Source of the DNA: an uncultured Clostridia bacterium
Lineage (GTDB): Bacteria; Bacillota; Clostridia; Oscillospirales; Ruminococcaceae
Length of the DNA stretch: 34,768 nt
Reading direction: 5' to 3'
Assembly: GCA_938014915.1 (NCBI GenBank)
Contig: CALLQQ010000076.1
Location: 1 to 34,768 of the forward strand
The notes beneath the pieces are model-generated. The model saw only the letters and a list, made by a program, of their open reading frames with translations, searched no databases and was not told where the DNA came from. How positions within the stretch are numbered: the stretch's first letter is position 1; every line of letters begins with the position of its first letter. Made by a program: the position numbers and the translations under genes. Shown here one piece after another: positions 1 through 5,650 of the stretch.

Positions 1-1
1 T

Positions 2-52
2 AAAGTAACAGGCTATGTTGGTGGAACATTGCAATGGGGTATTGAGCCTTAA
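2..52 (+). CDS. 3' end of a truncated gene, possibly a rhodanese-like domain
   Basis: An open frame enters from the left edge and ends at a TAA at 50-52, giving about 16 C-terminal residues ending in VGGTLQWGIEP. The GG-x3-W-x3-P spacing resembles the C-terminal end of rhodanese (sulfurtransferase) domains, where a GG..aW...P motif closes the fold. This is only a hint because the catalytic Cys loop lies outside the window. A strong terminator follows 13 bases after the stop, which supports this being the true gene end and the end of its transcript. Confidence 0.4.
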   Translation, partial: KVTGYVGGTLQWGIEP

Positions 53-65
53 ACATAATAAAATT

Positions 66-98
66 AGAACACCCTGCATTAATGCAGGGTGTTCTTTT
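66..98 (+). terminator. Rho-independent terminator of the truncated left-edge gene
   Basis: A perfect inverted repeat (arms 66-80 and 81-95, core GAACACCCTGCA/TGCAGGGTGTTC) is followed by a short T run. It sits directly after the stop codon at 50-52. On the minus strand it may also stop transcripts from the aldo/keto reductase operon ending at 130, although the T tract is weaker in that direction. Confidence 0.85.
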
Positions 99-129
99 GC
101 TATAATCTGAAGAAAGCATCCTTATAAAT

Positions 130-981
130 TTAGAATTTTGCGGTATCGGGATGGCTACCAACACTGCCAAGCTCCTCCAATTGCTTCATCGTATTTATAT
201 CTTCATCGGAAATTTCGAAGTCGAATATATCGGCATTTTCTTTCATTCTTTGGGCGGTCGACGATTTCGGTAATGGCAATGCGCCCATTTGAATACTCCA
301 ACGCAGGCAAATTTGGGAAACAGTCTTGTTGTATTTTTCCGCCATTTTAATTAGGAGGGGATTCTTGAACGCCCTCCCTCCAATGAGCGGACTCCATGCC
401 TCAACAAGTATATCGTTCGACTTGCAGAATGATACGATGCCGTGCTGCGGATATTGTGGATGAATTTCAATTTGATTCACCATCGGCCTTATGTTACATT
501 TATCGAGAATAGGCTCAAGATGATGTTCTAAGAAGTTACTAACTCCAATCGCCTTGATTAAACCTTTTTCATACAATTCCTCAAATGCTAGCCAAGTCCC
601 CTCATTGAGTTCTTCCCATCTATCACGAATTGCATATGGTTTTGGCCAGTGTATTAAATACAAATCAAGATAATCAAGACCTAGTTCATTCATAGTCTTA
701 TCGAATGCGGCGAGAGTTTCTTCATAACCGTGCGACGCATTATCAAGCTTGCTAGTTATAAAAATTTCCTCCCTATCCAGTCCCGATGCGACAAATGCCT
801 TGCCAACGGCATTTTCATTATGATATGCCGCCGCCGTATCGATATGACGATATCCGCAGTCAATGGCAGTTTTTATTATATCGATGCCCGCTTGACTATT
901 TTCTAAATTCCATGTGCCGAATCCAACGCAAGGTATTTTTACACCATTACTAAGTGTGAATGTATCACTTATGCTTTTCAT
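130..981 (-). CDS. Aldo/keto reductase (AKR superfamily)
   Basis: Predicted NAD(P)H-dependent carbonyl reductase of 283 residues, a normal size for the AKR family, acting in the cytoplasm on an unknown aldehyde, ketone or sugar. The AKR tetrad is visible: Asp in YRHIDTA, Tyr in AAAYHNE, Lys in ITSKLD and His in LIHWP. The Ser-Asn of GVSNF and the C-terminal LPLPKSS cofactor segment are also present. I place the start at the ATG at 981, giving MKSISDTF, because AAAGGAGTGAGG lies just upstream; the longer frame to 1026 has no good site and would run into the VOC gene. It is the last gene of a three-gene operon with the VOC protein and the sugar isomerase-like protein. The natural substrate cannot be read from the sequence; the family is certain. 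Confidence 0.93.
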   Translation of the reverse strand: MKSISDTFTLSNGVKIPCVGFGTWNLENSQAGIDIIKTAIDCGYRHIDTAAAYHNENAVGKAFVASGLDREEIFITSKLDNASHGYEETLAAFDKTMNELGLDYLDLYLIHWPKPYAIRDRWEELNEGTWLAFEELYEKGLIKAIGVSNFLEHHLEPILDKCNIRPMVNQIEIHPQYPQHGIVSFCKSNDILVEAWSPLIGGRAFKNPLLIKMAEKYNKTVSQICLRWSIQMGALPLPKSSTAQRMKENADIFDFEISDEDINTMKQLEELGSVGSHPDTAKF

Positions 982-1012
982 ATTTGCCTCACTCCTTTTA
1001 ATCGTTCTTCTA

Positions 1013-1468
1013 CTAGTCGTTCTCAAGTAATTCGAGTTTAACTTTCAACACGTCGGTAGTGTCAACATAAGAATATCTGCCACCAGTATATTCACCTTTT
1101 TGAATTAGTGGGAATCCGTTCCTCTCGCAATTTTCGACTACCTTTTTCATGCCATTGATGTTGAAGGCTAGGTGATGCACACCTTCACCATTCTTATCTA
1201 AGTCGTCACGCCAAATGCTGGGATTCTCATCAGGTTCGATTAGCTCAATTGTGACATTGTCCCCAACATTGAAGAATGCCAGTTTCGCCGTCGCATTTGA
1301 TGGTTGCCCCTTATATTCAGTTAATGCAACATCATATCCATCAGTCACGATGTGACCTGGATTCTCAACGCCAAAGAATTTTGCAAATTCCTCGCATGAT
1401 TTCTCAATATCATGCACTAAAATAGCAACCTGTGTTACAATATTCGTTCCAAGAATTCCTTTATCCAT
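1013..1468 (-). CDS. VOC-superfamily protein (glyoxalase / methylmalonyl-CoA epimerase-like)
   Basis: A protein of about 151 residues with two beta-alpha-beta-beta-beta halves of the vicinal oxygen chelate fold. The first half opens with TQVAILVHDIEKS and the second with GVHHLAFNI, and the chain ends with KLELLE. Candidate metal ligands are Gln in TQVAI, His in VHHLAF and the Glu near the C-terminus. VOC proteins are metal-dependent isomerases, lyases or dioxygenases; this one resembles the epimerase/glyoxalase I branch but has Gln where methylmalonyl-CoA epimerase normally has its first His. I prefer the ATG at 1468 (AAAGGTGA upstream) over the in-frame GTG at 1477, which lies inside that ribosome binding site. 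It is the middle gene of the operon, 15 bases downstream of the isomerase stop. The partners suggest a sugar-derived or other small carbonyl substrate, which is inference. Confidence 0.85.
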   Translation of the reverse strand: MDKGILGTNIVTQVAILVHDIEKSCEEFAKFFGVENPGHIVTDGYDVALTEYKGQPSNATAKLAFFNVGDNVTIELIEPDENPSIWRDDLDKNGEGVHHLAFNINGMKKVVENCERNGFPLIQKGEYTGGRYSYVDTTDVLKVKLELLEND

Positions 1469-1483
1469 AATTCTCACCTTTCG

Positions 1484-2320
1484 TTATTTGAATTTGATAC
1501 CTTCATTTTTTAGCAAATCCTTCACATAAATTGCAGATTCGATATACTCTTCATCACTATCTAAATGTTCAATTATAAAGGGCATATCTTCGCTCACTTC
1601 ATTAGCTAGATGTGCGTATCTAACTATGTTCAAATTCCCTTCACCGCAGGGGACTTCACTTAAATTAAAGGTGAAATGTTTCTCCAGCCTAATATCTTTT
1701 ACATGGCAACTAATGATTGAATCACCGAGCAGCTTAAAACATTCTTCCATAAAGGCTTCATTAAAAAAGTACTTCTGCGGATTCGTAATCATATTCACTA
1801 TATCGAGATGCACGGCGAACTGCTCTCTATTGATAGCTTCAATTAAATCAAGATAACTTTCCGGGCTATCGGGATACATCCACGGCATCGGCTCAAGCGT
1901 GTAAAAAGTATCCTTTGGCTTAGCGCAGTCAATGATGCGCTGAACGCTGCTCACTGTTTTGTCGAATGCGGCATCGGAATAATTCTCCTTATAAGCGCCG
2001 TCCCAGATTTCACCGCATGAGCCAGCGATATTGACGGTGCATTTTGCTCCAATTCGCTGCGCTAATTTTAGCTGGTTAATGCACCTTTCAAGATTGTGTT
2101 CCCGCTGTTTTTCATCGCTGCAAATAGGATTCACCCATATGCCGACTTCCGCAATAACTAAGTCATATTTTTTAGCTGCATTTACATATGCATTGATTAG
2201 ACTATCTTCTGAATTGTAGTCGATGGGGAACACCACCGCCCCACATCCAAGACTGCGATGCTTATGCGCCCATTCGTCGGGCGAACTATGTTCTAGAGCT
2301 TTTGCGATTCCTAAACGCAT
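1484..2320 (-). CDS. Sugar phosphate isomerase/epimerase-like TIM-barrel protein
   Basis: A 278-residue protein of the xylose isomerase-like / AP endonuclease 2 TIM-barrel family, which includes IolE, tagatose 3-epimerase and hydroxypyruvate isomerase. The usual Glu-Asp-His-Glu metal site is recognisable: Glu in YTLEPMPW, Asp in VHLDIVN, His in SCHVKDI and Glu in IIEHLD. Such enzymes move a carbonyl or invert a carbinol centre in a free or phosphorylated sugar or a cyclitol. The start at 2320 is preceded by AAGGAGGGG. It is the first gene of the operon with the VOC protein and the aldo/keto reductase, behind a near-consensus promoter. The three genes together look like a small carbohydrate or polyol conversion module with no transporter or regulator beside it. 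The exact reaction is unknown. Confidence 0.85.
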   Translation of the reverse strand: MRLGIAKALEHSSPDEWAHKHRSLGCGAVVFPIDYNSEDSLINAYVNAAKKYDLVIAEVGIWVNPICSDEKQREHNLERCINQLKLAQRIGAKCTVNIAGSCGEIWDGAYKENYSDAAFDKTVSSVQRIIDCAKPKDTFYTLEPMPWMYPDSPESYLDLIEAINREQFAVHLDIVNMITNPQKYFFNEAFMEECFKLLGDSIISCHVKDIRLEKHFTFNLSEVPCGEGNLNIVRYAHLANEVSEDMPFIIEHLDSDEEYIESAIYVKDLLKNEGIKFK

Positions 2321-2354
2321 ATTACCCCTCCTTATTTAGTGTAGTTAACTATAT

Positions 2355-2383
2355 CTTATACCCTCAAGTTCGCTTTATGTCAA
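2355..2383 (-). promoter_or_regulatory. SigA-type promoter of the isomerase-VOC-AKR operon
   Basis: On the minus strand TTGACA (2378-2383) and TATAAG (2355-2360) are separated by exactly 17 bases. The predicted transcript starts around 2348, leaving a leader of about 28 bases before the first gene. No obvious operator palindrome is present. Confidence 0.75.
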
Positions 2384-2514
2384 GTGCCTGAAATAAAGAA
2401 TCATCAAATAAATTATGTTGTTTAAGTAAATTTTGTTGAAGTCGTCTAAAAAGTAAAGGCAGCATATAATGATTTTGGCGTGAATAAAAGGTGGAATCAA
2501 ATTAATATATTCCT

Positions 2515-2543
2515 ACATATTCAATGCTGTATCCGCATATAAA
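2515..2543 (+). promoter_or_regulatory. Possible sigma-E-type sporulation promoter for spoIIID
   Basis: ACATATT (2515-2521) and CATATAAA (2536-2543) are separated by 14 bases. This resembles the mother-cell sigma-E pattern (about KMATATT, 14 bases, CATACANT). spoIIID is a known sigma-E target in Bacillus. The predicted transcript start near 2550 lies downstream of the ATG at 2543, which supports the TTG at 2579 as the start codon. Confidence 0.4.
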
Positions 2544-2578
2544 TGGAACAAAACGTTATTATAGTAAGGGTGATAGCA

Positions 2579-2854
2579 TTGAAAGGTAATGTCGAGGAGA
2601 GATGTGTCATATTAGGGCAGTATATTATAGAGAATTCATCAACTGTGAGGGATACGGCGAAGCAATACGGTGTATCGAAATCGACCGTGCATAAAGACGT
2701 TAGTGAAAGATTGCAGAAAATTCAGCCTCAACTACACGCTCAGGTTAAGCAAGTGCTTGAAAAGAATAAGAAAGAGAGGCATATCAGGGGCGGAATGGCA
2801 ACGAAGCTAAAATACGATAGGCAAAGGGAGGAAAAGTTAAACGCAAATACATAA
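2579..2854 (+). CDS. spoIIID: SpoIIID, sporulation transcriptional regulator
   Basis: DNA-binding regulator of mother-cell gene expression between the sigma-E and sigma-K stages of sporulation. The family signature is unmistakable: a helix-turn-helix with TVRDTAKQYGVSKSTVHKDV at about residues 20-39, followed by the conserved HIRGGMATKLKY segment. I place the start at TTG 2579 (MKGNVEERC, 91 residues) because AAGGGTGA lies at 2566-2573, and because the family begins with a short segment before the EER motif. An ATG at 2543 would add 12 hydrophobic residues without a ribosome binding site. It is a single gene with its own terminator. In other clostridia spoIIID often lies near mreB or spoIIQ/spoIID; those genes are not adjacent here. 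It marks the organism as an endospore former, or a descendant of one. Confidence 0.96.
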   Translation: MKGNVEERCVILGQYIIENSSTVRDTAKQYGVSKSTVHKDVSERLQKIQPQLHAQVKQVLEKNKKERHIRGGMATKLKYDRQREEKLNANT

Positions 2855-2886
2855 AGAGAATGGCAACTATCGTGAATTACATATAT

Positions 2887-2920
2887 AAAAACAACTTAAT
2901 TTGATATTAAGTTGTTTTTT
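2887..2920 (+). terminator. Rho-independent terminator after spoIIID
   Basis: The arms 2887-2900 and 2906-2919 (AAAAACAACTTAAT / ATTAAGTTGTTTTT) enclose a 5-base loop and run into T residues, 33 bases after the spoIIID stop. The stem is AT-rich but 14 bp long. Confidence 0.75.
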
Positions 2921-3039
2921 ATATTTCTAACTATTATTATATTAAAAGGGAGGTGCAGGGGATTTACGCACTTTAAGCATAAAAATGTGTATAAAAGCGA
3001 CTTACTACCCTAAAAATCGGTTATTTCATCAATTTAGAC

Positions 3040-3068
3040 TTGATAATTGCATTAGAAAAGTGTAAAAT
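3040..3068 (+). promoter_or_regulatory. SigA-type promoter of the sodium-pump decarboxylase pair
   Basis: TTGATA (3040-3045), a 17-base spacer and TAAAAT (3063-3068). The predicted start near 3075 leaves a leader of about 64 bases before the ATG at 3139. The stretch 2921-3039 between the spoIIID terminator and this promoter shows no gene. Confidence 0.65.
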
Positions 3069-3138
3069 ATATGATTGAATGGTGTTGATACTAAATTTAA
3101 TTCCATTACAAATTATATACTTTTTGGAGGAATGTTTA

Positions 3139-4272
3139 ATGCCGGATTTTTCGGAGTTACTTCAAGGAATAATGGATTTTCGCTGGCAATATCTTGTGAT
3201 GTATGCAATTGGCGGGATTCTAATCTATCTAGCAATTAAAAAAGAATATGAGCCGATGCTCCTACTACCAATTGGGTTCGGTTCAATACTTGTCAATCTC
3301 CCACTTAATACAATTTGGGAGTCGGAGGGACAAGATGGCATATTGAAGATATTTTATGAAAAAGGTATTTTAACCGAGATTTTCCCGATTCTGATTTTCA
3401 TCGGTATCGGCGCAATGGTCGACTTCACACCACTATTTGCAAATCCAAAGATGATCTTCTTCGGTGCGGCTGCTCAATTCGGTATCTTTTTCACGATAAT
3501 TACTGCAATTCTACTAGGATTCGATTTAAAAGAAGCAGCATCAATCGGCATTATCGGCGCAGCTGATGGACCGACATCAATTGTTGTCGCGAGCAAATTT
3601 GCTAAGCAATTACTAGGGCCGATTTCTGTCGCCGCATATTCGTATATGGCGCTTGTGCCGATTATCCAGCCCCCAGTTGTCAAGGCACTCACTACTAAAA
3701 AAGAGCGCATGATAAGAATGGAATATAAGGAAGTCAAGGTATCAAAAACGATTAAAATTTTATTCCCGATTGTCGTTACGATAGTAAGCGGAATTGTCGC
3801 TCCCATTAGTGTTGCACTAATTGGAATGTTAATGTTTGGCAATTTGCTCAAAGAATGCGGAGTTGTAGAAAGACTTGCAAAATCGGCGGAGAATGAACTA
3901 TCCAATGTAGTGACAATTTTCCTTGGCATTACAATAGGATCAACTATGAAGTACGAAGCATTTTTAAGGAAAGAAACACTTATGATTTTAGGGCTTGGGC
4001 TAGTCGCATTTATTTTTGATACGGCGGGCGGTGTCCTATTTGCGAAGTTTTTCAACCTATTTTCTAAAAACAAGATTAATCCTATTGTCGGTGCAGCAGG
4101 AATTTCAGCATTCCCAATGGCAGCAAGAGTAGCGCAGAAAATTGCTAAAGAGGAAGACCCGACGAACTTTATTCTTATGCCGGCAGTCAGTGCGAATGTA
4201 GCAGGACAAATTGGCTCAATAATGGCAGGCGGAATTGTCCTTGCAGTTGTTCCATGGTTACTGTCACATTAA
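3139..4272 (+). CDS. Sodium-ion-translocating decarboxylase beta subunit (OadB/GcdB/MmdB family)
   Basis: A multi-spanning membrane protein of 377 residues that couples decarboxylation of a biotin-bound carboxyl group to export of Na+. Family members serve oxaloacetate, glutaconyl-CoA or methylmalonyl-CoA decarboxylases. Strong matches are PIGFGSILVNLP near the N-terminus, the central GAADGPTSIVVASKFA loop with the key Asp, VPIIQPPVVKALT, and the C-terminal GAAGISAFPMAARVAQK and SANVAGQIGSIMAGG segments that form the second half of the ion path. I choose ATG 3139 (MPDFSELL) because GGAGGAATGTTTA precedes it; the frame extends upstream to 3079 without a ribosome binding site. It is followed by an OadG-like small subunit. 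The alpha (carboxyltransferase) and biotin carrier subunits are absent from the window, so the substrate cannot be assigned. Confidence 0.95.
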   Translation: MPDFSELLQGIMDFRWQYLVMYAIGGILIYLAIKKEYEPMLLLPIGFGSILVNLPLNTIWESEGQDGILKIFYEKGILTEIFPILIFIGIGAMVDFTPLFANPKMIFFGAAAQFGIFFTIITAILLGFDLKEAASIGIIGAADGPTSIVVASKFAKQLLGPISVAAYSYMALVPIIQPPVVKALTTKKERMIRMEYKEVKVSKTIKILFPIVVTIVSGIVAPISVALIGMLMFGNLLKECGVVERLAKSAENELSNVVTIFLGITIGSTMKYEAFLRKETLMILGLGLVAFIFDTAGGVLFAKFFNLFSKNKINPIVGAAGISAFPMAARVAQKIAKEEDPTNFILMPAVSANVAGQIGSIMAGGIVLAVVPWLLSH

Positions 4273-4300
4273 GACTTGTTTTGAAAGGTGGTAATACTAG

Positions 4301-4432
4301 GTGAGTAATTTAACAATGGGATTTTATTTGATGCTTTACGGATTGGCGGGAGTATTCTCAGCACTAATATTGTTCTTCATTTTAATCAAAGTAATGATGA
4401 AGGCTTTCCCATATAAAGAGGATAAGAAGTAG
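4301..4432 (+). CDS. OadG-related small transporter subunit (43 residues)
   Basis: A very short gene directly downstream of the beta subunit: GTG at 4301, stop at 4430-4432, with AAAGGTGG nine bases before the start. It encodes 43 residues: a short N-terminus (MSNLTMGFY), one membrane helix of about 22 residues (roughly 10-31, LAGVFSALILFFILIKVMM) and a Lys/Asp-rich tail ending in YKEDKK. This is the layout of the gamma subunit of sodium-pump decarboxylases (OadG), which anchors and stabilises the beta-alpha complex, in the minimal form common in clostridia. Position, spacing and topology all support the call. An internal ATG at 4316 would remove five residues. A strong terminator follows, making this a two-gene transcript. 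Confidence 0.8.
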   Translation: MSNLTMGFYLMLYGLAGVFSALILFFILIKVMMKAFPYKEDKK

Positions 4433-4435
4433 AAG

Positions 4436-4465
4436 AAATGCACCTGAAATTTCAGGTGCATTTTT
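4436..4465 (+). terminator. Bidirectional terminator between the OadB/OadG genes and the CDF exporter
   Basis: A perfect 28-base palindrome (4436-4463, core GCACCTGAAA / TTTCAGGTGC) is flanked by A and T runs, so it can end transcripts from both strands. It lies 4 bases after the small-subunit stop and 14 bases beyond the end of the convergent exporter gene at 4479. Confidence 0.85.
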
Positions 4466-4478
4466 AATGTGTGAATTC

Positions 4479-5429
4479 TTACACATCATCATTATTGGCA
4501 GGTGGGTTAGATGCATTATCGGTACTTTCGTCGCCCTCATGTTCGTAATATGGGTTAACATGAACCATGCAATGCTTCGCATCGCTGAAGTGATCCTCAA
4601 TTTCATCATGTACTAATTCGGCAATGTCATGCCCCTCATAAATTGAGAGATTCCCATCAACTGCGATTTCAATATCGACAAAGAACTTTGAACCGAACAT
4701 ACGTGTTCTAAGGCTATCGACCGACCTAACTCCATCTTGCTCTAATGCAATTTGAGTAATTTCCTTTTCGATTTCTTCACTACATGATCTATCCACCATC
4801 TGATTCGCAGCATTCCTTGCGATGTCGATTGCCACTTTAAAAATAAGTGCGCAAATGACTAAAGATGCTATCGGATCAAGAATAGGGAATCCAATTCTTG
4901 CTCCAGCAATACCTATGAAACTCCCTATTGAAGATAAGGAATCCGAGCGATGATGCCACGCATCAGCAAGTAATGCCGCTGATTTAATCTTCTTTGCGGC
5001 GGCTCTCGTATACCAATACATCCACTCTTTAACGACGATAGAAACAAGTGCTGCAATCAATGCCAGTATTCCCGGAGTTGCAAGATCGCCTTTCATGCCG
5101 ATGCGTATTTTATCTATTCCATCAATGCCAATTCCGATAGCAGTTAGAATGAGGAAGAAAGAGAGTATCAATGCGGCAAGACTCTCCATTCGTTCATGCC
5201 CGTATTGATGCTTCCTATCCTTTTCTTTGGCTGCCGCCTTTATCCCTAGCATTACAACAACTGTGCTTGCCACGTCCGAGAATGAATGAACAGCATCGGA
5301 AACCATCGCACTAGAATTAGATACGATACCAGCAATCATTTTGAAAATTGTTAGGATTACATTGACCGCTATTCCTATTGCTGATACTTTCATTGCTATT
5401 CTCACATTTTTTTGTTTATTAATGCCCAT
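4479..5429 (-). CDS. Cation diffusion facilitator (CDF) metal exporter, probably Ni/Co-responsive
   Basis: A 316-residue inner-membrane metal/proton antiporter. The first ligand pair of the transport site appears in MVSDAVHSFSDV (Asp-x3-His-x3-Asp region, TM2) and the second in ADAWHHRSDSLSS (His and Asp, TM5). A cytoplasmic domain follows from about residue 210, with the usual His-rich ending KHCMVHVNPYYEHE. The last 20 or so residues are an unusual acidic, Asn-rich tail (DESTDN...NNDDV). The start at 5429 has GGAGGGATGG upstream. CDF proteins export Zn, Co, Ni, Cd, Mn or Fe. The leader carries what I recognise as a NiCo riboswitch, so cobalt and nickel are the best guess. The gene is transcribed alone. 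Confidence 0.94.
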   Translation of the reverse strand: MGINKQKNVRIAMKVSAIGIAVNVILTIFKMIAGIVSNSSAMVSDAVHSFSDVASTVVVMLGIKAAAKEKDRKHQYGHERMESLAALILSFFLILTAIGIGIDGIDKIRIGMKGDLATPGILALIAALVSIVVKEWMYWYTRAAAKKIKSAALLADAWHHRSDSLSSIGSFIGIAGARIGFPILDPIASLVICALIFKVAIDIARNAANQMVDRSCSEEIEKEITQIALEQDGVRSVDSLRTRMFGSKFFVDIEIAVDGNLSIYEGHDIAELVHDEIEDHFSDAKHCMVHVNPYYEHEGDESTDNASNPPANNDDV

Positions 5430-5470
5430 ACCATCCCTCCATGCACAAAACCTAGCTAAGTAAAATTAAA

Positions 5471-5575
5471 GGACGATAAATTCTATAAAGAATTATCGTC
5501 CCACGAATCAAAAGAATCGTTGCTAGAATTTAGCCCAGCTGATGAATTCCCACGGAAACCCATTGCCTGACTTAC
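5471..5575 (-). promoter_or_regulatory. NiCo (czcD-type) riboswitch with overlapping intrinsic terminator
   Basis: Read on the minus strand, about 5575 to 5498 carries the ordered conserved elements of the NiCo riboswitch: CAGGCAATG at the start, a hairpin, CAGCTGGGCT, a second hairpin (GCTA/TAGC), AGCAAC, a third hairpin (ACGATTC/GATTCGT with one mismatch) and GTGGGAC. The order matches my memory of the published cobalt/nickel-binding aptamer upstream of czcD-type CDF genes. The final GGGAC also forms the 5' arm of a terminator (5490-5501 paired with 5471-5483, one bulge) followed by a T-rich run at 5470-5461. Metal binding would therefore sequester GGGAC and prevent termination, switching the exporter on. 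The downstream gene is a CDF exporter, as expected for this class. Confidence 0.85.
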
Positions 5576-5588
5576 ATTATGCTACTAA

Positions 5589-5617
5589 ATAATAACATAT
5601 CGCCGCAGCAATGTCAA
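5589..5617 (-). promoter_or_regulatory. SigA-type promoter of the CDF exporter
   Basis: TTGACA (5612-5617) and TATTAT (5589-5594) on the minus strand are separated by 17 bases. The predicted start is near 5582, just before the riboswitch aptamer. The -35 box lies in the loop of the hcp terminator hairpin. Confidence 0.75.
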
Positions 5618-5635
5618 GTGCTACCGCGGCGATAT
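5597..5635 (-). terminator. Hairpin terminator after hcp, overlapping the exporter promoter
   Basis: Arms ATATCGCCGC (5597-5606) and GCGGCGATAT (5626-5635), extended by AGCA/TGCT, form a GC-rich hairpin 15 bases beyond the hcp stop. Its T run on the minus strand is short (GTTATTATTT). It probably ends the hcp transcript. An alternative is an operator for the promoter whose -35 box sits in its loop. Confidence 0.6.
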
Positions 5636-5650
5636 AATTATAATATTTGA

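Noticed and set aside
1013..1468. Calling the VOC gene methylmalonyl-CoA epimerase
   Set aside because: The first metal-ligand His is replaced by Gln and no methylmalonyl-CoA mutase genes are nearby, so only the superfamily call is safe.
3474..4073. 199-codon minus-strand open frame inside the decarboxylase beta gene
   Set aside because: Antisense shadow of a well-conserved membrane protein; no recognisable motifs.
5498..5575. yybP-ykoY (Mn), fluoride or c-di-GMP-I riboswitch instead of NiCo
   Set aside because: The conserved cores of those classes as I know them are not found in order, while the NiCo blocks are.
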